From positions 1 through 26,161 of the forward strand of contig JAAVTG010000882.1 in assembly GCA_011947345.1 (NCBI GenBank): a stretch of DNA of 26,161 bases, given 5' to 3'. This document shows, piece by piece, positions 1 through 11,600 of the stretch. The notes beneath the pieces were generated by a model that was not told where the DNA came from, searched no databases, and saw only the letters and a list, made by a program, of their open reading frames with translations. Positions within the stretch are counted from its first letter, which is position 1, and each line of letters opens with the position of its first letter. The position numbers were made by a program, and so were the translations under genes. The DNA is from Phytophthora quininea. Its lineage: Eukaryota; Oomycota; Peronosporomycetes; Peronosporales; Peronosporaceae.

Positions 1-3000
1 CCATTCTCGTGGTGACAGTCCTCAGAAACTCATTCCAATCGTTGACGCTGCTGGTATCTTCATAGATATCGTTACGATGCAGCAGCCGCGACCGAATATC
101 ACGTGAATCCTTCGCAATCTTAATTGCTAAAGAAACATACTCGTCCAACGAATTGGCGATGCAGTCCGAGGCGTTCACGTACCGTAAGAATCCTGCTGCA
201 AGGTGGACAACACTTTGGGCAGCAGGTAACGTCACCACAGGGCTGCACAGACCGCGTAAAATTCCCATTAGCTCCCCGAGATTATCGTGATATTCATCAA
301 CTGCCTTACATGCCCAAATGAAGTGCATCGAGAGTTGTAACCCCACCGCCAAACGGAAAGGGGTCAAGGAGAACATCCGCTCGAGATAAAAGCGCCTGAA
401 ACTCTGAGAACGGCAACGTCGGAAGAAACAAAACTCGACGATGTCCCTAACAAATACACCAGATATGAGTCCCATTGCCGACAAGTACTAAAGAATGTGC
501 CGACCTACCTGACCAAAACGCCGACGAAATCGACGACGGAGCTTCTCCATCCAAACTTTCTGAGTCTCGGACGCCAACAAGACAATAGTCGCTTTCCGTC
601 ATTGTCCAAGATGCCTGCTAAAGCTTTGTCGAAAACAGGATGTAGCTTCATCAATGTCTGCACGGACGAAAGGAATGAGTACCTCAGATCAGCAAAGTTC
701 TACTTGATGCTCACCTGCGGACAAACATAGAGCCTTCGATTCGCTGGAAGATGAAGCATTGACCGTGAAATTGCTTTGGACTCTTCTGCAAGTGGTGCAG
801 GCCGCGTGAAAATTGTGCCGAGTCCCCGAAAGAGCATAACTTGCTCTGAAAAATGCGATCGACGGTACCCTGAAAGCTTTACCTCGTCTTGTCCTTCGAG
901 TGGAATGCTGAATGTCTCCGTTTGGTTGTCAAAATGATCCGATACAAAGTGCTCCGATGAAATGAAATAGTCAATGTGAGGATTGCCAGTAGTAATCGGG
1001 TGCCCCCAGAATACACACTGGACGGGCGCAACTCGATGGTATGAAAGCAGTACCGTCCTCTCATCCATTCCTAGTTCAGGATAAACAACCACGTCCAACT
1101 GAGCTTGTCGCAGCATCTTTACCGCGTCGTCTTCAGTTTCTGGAAGTTCAAAGTATTCATCAGCGGTTTGTTTGAATTTGTCCGTAATTTCGTCAGCATC
1201 ACGTAGGAAATGCACGCAGCGGTAAATCTGAACGTGAAATTTCGATCGGTCCAGGTTTTGCACCACGCCCAGTAGTAATTTCCCGACCGAGTGCGACCGA
1301 AACCAAGTGGAAATAAATCCAATGCGTCGAAGCTTGCTGTCGGACGATTGCGTTCGAGTTCTATCCAAGAATGTGGGTGTAAAGGAAGACGCTTGGGTAG
1401 GTAAGTGTCCGTAGTTTGTTCACAGCTTTCTGAATAGGTAGTACATTAACGCCCTGGAATCATCAATCGAACGTCCGTCAAAGCAAACAAGAGGATTACA
1501 AGAGACTTGACGTACCTGGTAGCCGACAAACATGGTGGGTGGTGTGATTGTATACTGCAGATAGGCAGCCGCTTCGGGTCGAATTGTCAGTGTAGAACTT
1601 TCACCTTCCCGTTCGCCCACGCTTCTAAGTGGATCAATCACTACTTCACGAGGTTGTTCACCCTTTTCGATAAATACCTTCAGGTTATTGTGAAAGTCTT
1701 CAACGAAGGAAGTCATTTCCTGTTGAGAGCCAAAAATGACGGGTACTGCCAAAAGCTGTCGAAGCTGCATACATGCCAAGGAAGATGGTTAGATGTTAAT
1801 GAGAATCCAAGAAAATAATGATTGCATACATGTAAGGTGGTGAAGTCATTCCACACAACCGCGAAGCGAGTTTGAAGAAGCGTAAGGACTCTGTAAATGG
1901 ACCGAGCTCATCCAGGAAAACACCCATCATAACTGAGGCATAGAATAACTCTTCTGTGAACGCGCTACTGAACTGGCGTAATGGCGTAGCAGTTGACGAT
2001 CCTTCCGCGAAATTGCAGCATTTGCATTGCTCTGCATCACTAGAAAGGATATCGACGCCAACAGCGTGCTGAAGACAACTGTGGTCCTTCTCTGATAACG
2101 TGAGTCCAGACAGCCGTGCAAACGTTGCTTGTGCAACTTGCAGACTTTTAAGTCTTTCATTCAGATTCGCATTTGTACAAGCATGTGCCTCATTCAGACT
2201 TGCCAGTACGTCGCCTTGTAGAAACTTCATAAATGCCAGTTGGCATCGAACCTCGTCATTAGTTCCTGATGCCGCCAATATCATCTCGAGTAAAATCGAG
2301 CTGTGCTTGTAGTATCCAGCCTCAGCCGAAGTGCTTGCTGCAACTTGCAGCACCCTAACCAATTTGGTCTGCAGTTTTCATTTCCCGCGTCAGTTGCAAT
2401 ACAGCCGCAGCAACAGAAGCATACAGAGCTGTTTCGCTTGCAAACTCCCACTTGGAGAGCAGAGTTGTGCTCCATGAAAACAATTCCACTAGATTATTCA
2501 CGTCGACATCGCTGCGAAGACTGTTAATTCCATCATCGTTTGCCGTTGCTATCGATTCCAAGAGTTCGTCGAGTGTCCCCAATGATAGCAACTCCACAAT
2601 GTCTTGGAATTCTTCATACACCAAGATGGGTGCGTTGATATGCGTCAGAAACTCCAGTCTAGCACGCGCTTGAAACGCCAGACCAATTGGTGCTTTGATC
2701 TCCATGACAATCGAGCTCAAACTGCTAATCTCTTTAAATCCTCGTCGATGATATTCCACAAACTCAATCAATTGTTCGCCATCAGTTTTAGTCACAGACG
2801 CCGCAACGGCGTTGTTATGTTCGTATTCGAGACTGCTGAGAGGGACGAGTTTGTCCTCTGTATTCACGAGAATCATCGCCTTCGCTCCAGCTTTCTCCAC
2901 AAACCCTAGTTTGTCCGGGAACGAGCAGTCGCCACGTCTTACAAGCACTATTGAACCTTCATACTTGAAAGGAGCACCCAGCGACGAACACGCTAACATC

Positions 3001-3290
3001 GACTCGGGTGCCAACACAATTGGCATATTGTCACTCTCACTTTGAAGATACGATCCAAACGCAGCCAACTGGCAGGCAAAAGAGATAGAGAATGCATTCA
3101 CTTCAGGAGACGTGGCTTTCGCTACACAAGTTGCTGTTAAAACAGAATTTCTCCGCAATAAGAAAGCAATACATCAAGTCAACCTCTTAAAGCATCACCT
3201 ACCTATTGGCAGTGTCGGGTGCTTCGTGCTTGAAACACAGCATATCTTCCAGCACAGTAAAGACGACGCGACGAACTTCCAGACACTCAT
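1..3290 (-). CDS. PA domain + TPR-like + GT41 glycosyltransferase (O-GlcNAc transferase/SPINDLY-type), 3' end off the window
   Basis: Start ATG at 3290-3288 opens a hydrophobic leader (MSVWKFVASSLLCWKICC) that looks like a signal peptide. Exons read as 3290-3203, 3121-1830, 1764-1516, 1429-715, 657-509, 446-310 and 242-1, with GT-AG introns between. Residues about 60-150 form a protease-associated (PA) domain (VLVRRGDCSFPDK), residues about 290-480 are helical TPR-like, and from about 575 onward is a GT41 catalytic region: FISTWFRSHSVGK, VQCVFWGHPITTG, DYFISSEH, LLDPFPFGGGVTTLDALHLG, PVVTLP. GT41 enzymes move GlcNAc or fucose from a nucleotide sugar to Ser/Thr; a leader plus PA domain suggests a secretory-pathway location, which is inference. 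Four single-base frame breaks (2363-2365, 1849-1850, about 1366, 593-595) sit in homopolymers. The start lies 85 bp downstream of the hydrolase stop on the same strand. Family assignment is strong; donor sugar and compartment are unknown. Confidence 0.8.
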
Positions 3291-3374
3291 GACGATGCGT
3301 ATCAAATCGAAGATACCCTGCGCCTCTTCAGTCAAACGGCGGGAAGCCGGATTCAAACTCTAATTCTCGTTCGT

Positions 3375-6205
3375 CTATTTATTTGGTGGTTTGTGCAGCA
3401 TTCTCGAGGAACCCCACCTCTCGCAAAAGCTCACAAGTGCTTGTCGCTCGAGGTCTTCGTAATTTTTGTTATGGCCACAGTGGAGAGGCAACAAGCATCC
3501 GAGTTTCGGGTCTCCCGTACGGATCAGTAGGAATGGATTCGTTGCATTCTGAGCAGCAGAAGTTTTGACGTTGGTCTGTACAGTTCCGTTCTGGTGTTTG
3601 TCACCAGCACCGTATTCGCTGGGTTTCACACTTACACTGTCCAGTTCACGCCATCGTCGTTGCAGTGAATCGTTCAGGTACTCGATCATGAGGATCAAGA
3701 AGCCGATGTCGTAGTCGAATTTGACGGACGGGTGCTGCTCTGCAAGTTGTTGTAGTGTTGCATGAACGTCTGAGATCATGATGGGAACGATCACAATACC
3801 GTCGCGGTCAAATGCGTCTAGTGTGGGGTATTCCTTCTCTCAGCAGCCACACGACCGCCCCAGGTCAAAAGGGAAGTCGTCCAAGCACGGATCTTGTCGT
3901 GTCCGCCACTCTCGGCAGCCTGCAACAAACATTGACCGCAGTAGCCGTCTAGACGTGCGAGCTGCATCCATACAACCCCAGGAGCTCATCTGGAAAAGCT
4001 GCTGAAGTTGCAATTGGAGTGGGGTCTGTAGGATCGGAAGAAAGCATCGATTCTTGTTCTCTGCCGTCTGAAGGACTCGAGACTTCACTGTCTTGGACTT
4101 GGATCGTAACGTGACTAGAATCAGACGTATTCGTGTCCAATGTTGCCGCGGTCTCCTCCGATTTGCCCGTGTCGCCGTTCTCGTCTCGTGTCGAGAAATC
4201 CATCGCTCGTCTGCCAACAGATAGCACAGCATCGCTAAAGCGAGCCACCATGGTCTCTGTCAATGGCTGTCCTAGCTGCGGACGACTCGCTGCTTCACTT
4301 ACACGGCGTGAACTACGAGATGAGCGCAAACGAGACAACATCGAACGCATGAATGTCTTCGGAGAAGTTGGAGAAGCAGGAGCACCATCAGCTTTACGCT
4401 GACGGGGCAACCCGAAGTCCTCATCGCCCAGTTCCAGTCGCAAAGCAACACCCGATTTGAGTGAGGCTCCGTCTAAAATGATCTCGTCACAGGGATCGGA
4501 ACACAACAACTTGGAACAGGTTGCGTCTAGATAGTTCTGGACGTTGTCTGTCTCCCAGCGCATGACCCAGTTAACCACAGTACCGGCCCATTTGGCGATC
4601 ATCCGTTGAGCAAGTGCCGGTATACTCGAAAACGTGCGGTCTGCAATGAGTACGTTTACATCCGGAGACTTCTTGGCCAGATATGTAGCAACCAACCCAC
4701 CGATCGATTCGCCATGAACTGCGATCTTCTTTAAACCCCGCTCGCTGTTGAGGTAGTTCACAATTGCTAGCCCGTCCAAGTTGTGTAGTTTCGGATCCGG
4801 GGAGCCTTTGCAGCGCCCATAACCTCGATAGTTATACACAAGTACGTGACAGTTCAGGTCTGACGTGTAAAACTTGATCCAGTCCATCTGCAAGTGGTGA
4901 AACTCGTAGAGTCCACCGTTGGGGTTGCAGATCATGACGACAGGCCGATCGGTTGCTTCACGGCCGCCAGTCGTTGGTGGCATGAGCATGGCGTCAATCT
5001 GATGACCCTTGTAACCTGGGATCCAAATCTGCTCTCCTTTCTGCATACCACAAACGCAAGTGAGTGATGAATTAAACAGATAATAGGAGCACTGGGTACG
5101 TAAAACTTACGAATCGAACGGCCATATCAGCACGGAGCATTTCTAACGTTGCGATGTAGTCGACCTCCGGCGAATTTCCACGACAAAGTTCCCTAGCGAT
5201 CCACGACACATTTCTAGCTGCCGGCGCATCAGTCTGTGGACGGCCAATCAGAGGAATGACACCTTTTAGACGGTGAACCGCCGCTGCGAATGCAATCACC
5301 GGGTGGACTGATGTGGCGCGCATGGGTTTTGGCGCCGTGTCAGCCTCCAATGATGACGAGTCCACGGTTTTTGAGGGTTTGATTGCTGGCTTTGAGACCC
5401 CACCAAACAGCGAAATCTTGTGCTTTTCTGCCGGTTTAGATGGAGCAGGCTCCACCGCACCGCCTTCAAACAACTTTACTCTCAACGTCTCGAACGTCTT
5501 CTCCGATGCCGAGCACAGTTTTGAGCATTGCTCAACGAGTTTCGTCGAGTTCACCTTGGCGATTTCACGCAGCGCCTTTAGTAGCTTCGCCCCATTGACT
5601 CCTAGATTTCCATCTCGCTCCACAACCTCCAAAGATTGCATCACCGGCGTCATGAGCGTCTCCATGGCAAAGCTGAAATTCTGGTGAGCTTGCAGAAATC
5701 TTAATCTTTGGAGTCCAGCCGTAGCATTGGGATCCAGCACGACCGCCAAATCTGCAGCAGCTTCAGCAAATATCTGCAGTCTTCTTTTGTCAGTCTGGCG
5801 AAATTAGCTTCTCCTTCTCTGATAACCAATTTCAGTTGGCCCGGGTATGCCATCAACGACGCTACTTTTCGTATTCCGAATATAAGTAAAAGTGTCACGC
5901 ATAATAAAAGTCCGGGGAGTGTCAACAAATGGGCCAGAAGTCTCAGCAGCGCTCCGATCGTCACGAAAATTGTGTTGGAGATGACAAACACGACCAGCAC
6001 TGGCAGTGGATTCTACAGCATAACCAAACCATAAACATAAGTTTGTTTTACAGTATATACAGTTTTGAGCGATAATTCAACGTACCAGCACTAGGAGGCG
6101 GAAAGGATACCATAGCTGGTGCGCGAGCGAAGTGGCAGGCTCCTCATCCTCGCAGTCGACGTCGTTGCCGTGCGCGTGGCCGCAGTCGCACTCGCTCGTA
6201 AGCAT
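3375..6205 (-). CDS. Membrane-anchored alpha/beta hydrolase, ABHD16-like
   Basis: Exons are 6205-6086, 6012-5111 and 5040-3375, about 895 residues. The N-terminus is short and Cys/Asp-rich (MLTSECDCGHAHG), then come two or three hydrophobic spans (VLVVFVISNTIFVTIG; LLTLPGLLLCVTLLLIFG), a helical region, and an alpha/beta hydrolase fold: MICNPNGGLYE (oxyanion strand), YNYRGYGRCKG, HGESIGG (nucleophile Ser near residue 450), DPCDEII (Asp near 525) and LHCGHN (His near 863). ABHD16 proteins hydrolyse phosphatidylserine and related lipids at membranes; this order of motifs fits, but the substrate is inferred. A Ser-rich insert of about 330 residues separates the catalytic Asp from the His. Frame breaks at 5768-5770 (T run), about 3951 and about 3837 each need one base. 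An in-frame ATG at 6286 is an alternative start; I prefer 6205 because an initiator-like motif lies just upstream of it. Confidence 0.78.
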
Positions 6206-6380
6206 GGCAAATACACGAATGCGAGTAGTAAAAAGTTGTCTATATTCAGAACTTTTTGGGGTAAGAACAGGCGAAGATGTAGCCATCTATTTTCAACCAC
6301 TTTAAGTACAGGTAAAAATACTTGCTGTTGTCTACAAGTTTCGTTGCCATTTCTGCCGAATTCATTAGTTGCCGGACACG
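6206..6380. promoter_or_regulatory. Divergent promoter region between hydrolase and dynein-docking genes
   Basis: This 175 bp gap separates two head-to-head genes. On the minus strand, 6222-6206 reads GCATTCGTGTATTTGCC immediately before ATG 6205, resembling the oomycete initiator (TCAYTYY-like) with its following flank. On the plus strand TTCATTAG at 6361-6368 lies just before ATG 6381. Both imply very short 5' leaders, as is usual in oomycetes. This rests on motif resemblance only. Confidence 0.35.
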
Positions 6381-8666
6381 ATGGAGTCGCGCGACGAAGA
6401 TGAGTTGACGATCCAGATCCCTCCGCATGATGGTTCCCAGACAGAACGGACTCGAGGCACTTTCGGCGGTCGGCAGCGATGGCTCTCAGGCTCGGGAGTT
6501 GATACCAAGACGTCTTCGGATGCAAAGGCGACCGAATTGATGCTTTCGCCACGACGAGGACTCAATAAAATGTAAGATAACTGTATCATTTTATGCTACA
6601 ACATAGTATTGATGAAAATTATGTGTTGTTTTTGTAGGAAGGTGACGGCGCCATCGGTGCAGCCGTACTTGTCGTCGTTGGGGATTTCAGTCGGAGACGA
6701 GACCCATATCGTGGAGAAAGAGGTGGACGAAATCGCCAGTCTTCGCAGGGTATGAACGAGGAAAACGTTTTAAATGGTTGTCCCCAAATTCTTATGTTGT
6801 GTGTTTCTTGTTTTTTTAGGAGCATGATATGGTCAAGAATGCAAACTGGCGGAAGGAACAGGCGATCAAGGTTTGCTGTTTACTTAAAGTTGTATGTTGG
6901 CTGTATGTTTCGCTGATAGTGTTTGCGGCGCGCAGAAACTGGAGGAGGAAGTGGAAAACATGTCGATGACGCTGCATGGTCGTATGGCGGACAACTCGCA
7001 CACCAAGTCGCAAATGGCCAATATTGAGAACAAATCTTCGGTATGTTGGCCAACCAAAGTATACCGGGGTTGAATTCGTGCTCACGACTGTTTTGTCAGC
7101 TCTACGAGTCAAAATTGGAGGAAGAGCTGACGGATCGCGGCGTGTACAATCACATGATCCAACGACTGACACGTGAAGCTCTAGATGCGAAGAAGGCGAC
7201 TGTGGCCAAAGAGAAAGCGCTGCAAACCCTTCGACACGACCTGTCCAGCGCAATGACAGGGTTGTTGGCTGTCCGGCAGGAGAAATCAGCGGCGGAGAGC
7301 TCCTATAAATCACTGTACGCGGACTGGTGGGAGAAGAAGCAAGCCAATATTCGTGCGCTGGACGACTTGCAGCACGCTGTAGAGCAGACGCGCCTCAAGT
7401 CGGATATTCTGGAAGCGCGTGAGGTGTCACGGAAGCAAAATGTGCAGGCAGCACTCGGCCAGCTAAAGCAAAAGAGACTCGACGTCTTCGTCGCGAATCG
7501 TCTGCTCAAATGACGCACTTCTCGGAAATCCAGGAAGAGCTCTCCGACACCGACCGCAAACTGATGCGTGTGGAAGCAGAACTCAAGCAAATTGTCGAGG
7601 CCGCAGGAACGAACGACGTGGACAAGATCATTAGCAAGTTTGTTGGTCGGGAGGAGACACTCCGTGCCCTCAAAGAGGAGCACATGGTCAGCGATGCACG
7701 GATGCGAAAGCTGCGTGAGCGTCACAAACAACTAAACGAGACATTGAGCCATCTACGCAGCGCAGCGGCAAACTCGCGCACTATCTACCAGGAGATGGAT
7801 CAGACTTCCGAGCGCCTCAAAGAAACCGAAAAGAGGCCGCAGTGTTAGCTGACAAATGCAATCGCGCTAACGTGCTCATGGACGCCTTCCGAGCCTGCAT
7901 GCTCAAGTGTCTTACCAAGCTCAGTACGGTGCACGGTTCATTGGACTATGACGATCAACACGAACTCAGCCGAGCTATGGAGACACCAACGCCAGACCTG
8001 CTACACCTCATGGAGCAAAAGTTGAACCGAGTCCTGGATGTTATCAATCGGGAGAAGGCTGAACGCGAGCTGCATCGATCTGAGACTACTACGAATCCCA
8101 ACAGCTCAGGGTCTGGCTCGGGATCGGCTCTCAACGGTGGGGCCCCAACCACAGACGACAAGCCAGGAGTAAACCAAAGCTACGTTCGAGCACCAGCGCC
8201 ATTCGAAACGGAGGAACATTTCATTTTACGCATGGCATCAACAACAGCGTCGCCCGCAAATGTGCGCGTTCGCCCCAAGTCGCGATCAAGCGTCTTGAGA
8301 TCTTCATTCCTGGGGGCTCCACCCACGGACGATCACAAAGTTTCTTCGACGAGACGGGCTAATCACACGCATGATGTAGTGAGCGGCGGTGGTATTTACA
8401 ACACTGACGAGACTGAAGATGGCAACAACTCGGGCGCTGCAGTAGTAGATATGGCTGAAGATGAGACTGTCATCGACCGACACATGCGCAAGAAGCTAGT
8501 AGGTCTCATTGTCAACCGTGGGAAGCGTGGAAAAAGGCTTCTGCGCAACCCCCGACCAGTTCGCTTCATTAGCTTGGACCACACGAATCGCCAGGAGCAA
8601 TATTCAGCAACAACGTATTTTTCGAAAACATCCAGCATTATTGATCCAATGACTGCACGATCGTAA
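6381..8666 (+). CDS. Coiled-coil outer dynein arm docking protein, ODAD3/CCDC151-like
   Basis: Exons are 6381-6571, 6638-6749, 6830-6870, 6936-7040 and 7100-8666, about 671 residues. Four phase-compatible GT-AG introns sit in the first 700 bp. Most of residues 60-440 is heptad-rich coiled coil, with the family signature region GTNDVDKIISKF followed by REETLRALKEEH, which resembles the G-x-x-D...KF...DETL block of CCDC151/ODAD3. That family helps attach outer dynein arms to axonemal doublets, consistent with flagellate zoospores. The last 200 residues are low-complexity (Ser/Gly/Thr, basic). Two one-base breaks occur in A runs at 7507-7509 and 7829-7832; adding one A at each restores a continuous coiled coil. 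Other docking-complex coiled coils (CCDC63/114) are the main alternative. Confidence 0.72.
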
Positions 8667-8692
8667 TACCAGTCCAACGCGAACCTTCTTTA

Positions 8693-11600
8693 TCAGAAGA
8701 AGTCCAAACTAGCGAAATTTGCTTCCAAGCAGACTGGGCAAGCGTGGTCGTCTTCATACATGCATTGCTCGTGGAAAGCATGTCCACATGGGAGCAGTAG
8801 AACGTTCAGGTTGTAATTGCCTATAGTCGAAGAAAATCAAGTTAGCCACAACACGAAACAATATCTGGCACGAAACATTAACGTACTGCCATTGATGATG
8901 ACCACAGGAAGGTCGCACGCCCCGCAAGTTGAGTCATGCAGCTGAACTTCCCCACCCCAGTCGCTGTTGCGATATTCAAATGATCGACAGGCCACTGGAA
9001 TCGCCGATGACGCCTTTGACACTGTTTCGAGGCCACGGCCAGGGCTCATCGGTTTGCATCGTGGTCCTCCTGTCTCCTCGACTCGGCTTAGTCGGTGCAA
9101 TGCGGTCTCATCGTCGTATTGTTTACACTTATTTTCCCATAATTCGTACTGCTGACGGCTCATCGCCGGAACTAAAGTATTCATCTCGAGCTGGAGAGTA
9201 GCGGTGAGCTGAGGCGCAAACGAAACCGAGCTGATGGCTGATACGTCTTCCTTATACGACGCCCACACATTTGTGTCCACAATCTCCAACATTTGCGCAA
9301 TTTCATGTTTCTGACGTTCAGTTAGAAGATGCGTCTCAACGATGGTGTGGTATGTTTGCAGCGGTGTCGCTGCAAAAAGTAGCAGGTAGCGCCCAAGCAG
9401 CTGTATCCCATAACTGAGATTTACTGAGTTGAGTAGAGCATGAATGACCGCAGCACTCAAACGTTCGTTGCGGTTTTCAATAGATAAGGATTCTTGGATC
9501 TGGCCCAAAATCTTGGATAGGCATTCCTCGGAGATCTGCGGAAGAACTGCCACACGTTCAAACAAAGCGGAAGAATCACCAGGTTCTTACTATTCGTGAC
9601 AAGCGTCACCAATTCATGAAGTTCGACGAATCCACGCTTCAGTGACTCTGAATTCCCCTCATCTTGCAAAGAGATCAACACTAGCTCTAACAAAGCAGCG
9701 AAGGCATTGTTCTGTACATATAGTGCCCAGCATTTGGAATGATCATAGACAAATCGGTCTGGCTGCTTCATAAGAGAAGCGACCCACACGACAAGATCAG
9801 ACCTGTCATCTTGCTCAAATACATCGCCCACGACGTCCTCACCAGCAAAGCAAAGTTCCAAACACCTACCAACAATCTGGGCGTCCTTCCTGCCTCGTCG
9901 CCTTTCTCTTCAAGAAGACGCACGAGGTAGCGAAAGTATTTAGATGTCTGTGCTACAGTGCTGGGCTTTAAAATCTCACGACAACCACCTCCCTGGTCAC
10001 TTGTTTCCCACTCTAGCTCTGATCCAAAAGAGCTTGCTCGATATTCCACGGATATAAGATAGGGTACTTGGTCACACACATGTCTATCGCCTCTTCGGGG
10101 CATTTCTTCAGTAAAATATCCAACAAGTGCAGCAGCAAACACAGAGAATCGCGTTCCTTCAACGCAGAAAAGGCCTTACCACACTCTTTGTTCGAGATCC
10201 AACTTACAATATCCTCGCACGTCTCCTCCATATCCGCACTGGATACAACCTCGTCCAGTACAATTCTCAACGCGCCAGTGAACTGCCGCAGATTGCAAAC
10301 TTCAGCAGCAAGGTCTGGGTTTAAATACACGCCGTACTTGGTTACAAATGCCTCAGCCTCTGCGGCAGTAGCTGTGCCAGGCTCTGCATCGTCACTTTCC
10401 CACTGGTGATGCGCTTCTAACGTTACTGTTACTCCCATCTCACTTTCGTAGATTCTACAGTGCTCACCAGCAGGACCATCCTTCGGGTCTAGAGGGTGCA
10501 AATGCAACTTTGATCCGGCCGCCCATACGGCGAAATAAATCGACACCAGCGTCCGTACCAAATTCCAATCGCCCCTGGTTAACGGAAGACCGTCGCCATC
10601 CACAAGAGCCTCGCCACGCGCGAATCCGCCAGGCAAATTGTTGAGATCGCTCTTATTTTCGTCGCTTGCTTCAGGGTCCTCTTGCTGCGCAGTCGGGTCA
10701 AAACAGCTTAGCCACGCCCTGATTGTAGGTTGGACGTGGCATAGGTCGCCCTGTAATAAAAGAACATTTGTCAGGCAGGCGCAAACCCGTGTAATACCTG
10801 ACGCTGGCCACAGTCTTCGCGCCAATTGCTTCGTTTTCTCGGCTGTCGCAGAAGCTGCTAGTAACTCGGAGGACAGCTCGGTAAAGTCACGTCTGATTGT
10901 GGGCTCAAGCTCAGGGAAACGGCGATCCGACCTCCCACCATACACTTTACCTTGATTTCACAGCTCGGGGTCGCCCCAAAGTACTTTTGAATTGCACGCT
11001 GAGCTACTCGTCCGGTATCCGGAGACATTGATGCTCGGTGAACGAATCGTTGCTTGAGCTTACCGACAGGTGTGGATGATGCAGATGAAGATGCAGTGGA
11101 CATTGACGTTTGCACCTTTAAGTTTTCGATAATCGCAGGTTTCGCTCGATTTACAACGACCTTCCTCTCGGTAGTTTCAACGCCTCCATACACAGCCGGA
11201 GCACTCCACTCTGAGCGTGTGCTTTCTGTCGCATTGGCTTCACTTTCTGGCAGATTTAACTGCTCACCGATCGGCAAGTTGGATGTGTATTTGAGGTTTG
11301 TGTCCCAAATATCCATGGAAATCGCTTCCAGTAGCACCTCGGTATCCAAGTTGTTTTCATCTGCCTCTCCGATGGTTGACATGGCGATCCGCAAACAGAA
11401 CACTCCTTATCAGTCGTAATGATTTGGCCATGCGTGTATCTCCGCTGCAATAGACGAGGATCCGGATCGATCACTAACTCGTCCTCGTCAAAGTCAGGGA
11501 AGCTGCTAAAGAGGCCAGACGCGTCTGATCTACCAAAAGGATCTGTGATCATTGACCCATCGATCAAGTGTGTTAGCATGTTGGTGCCTGGGATGAACGT

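Noticed and set aside
1..3290. GT41 gene as a pseudogene
   Set aside because: Splice sites, codon content and all catalytic blocks are intact; the breaks are single-base homopolymer changes shared by every long gene in the window.
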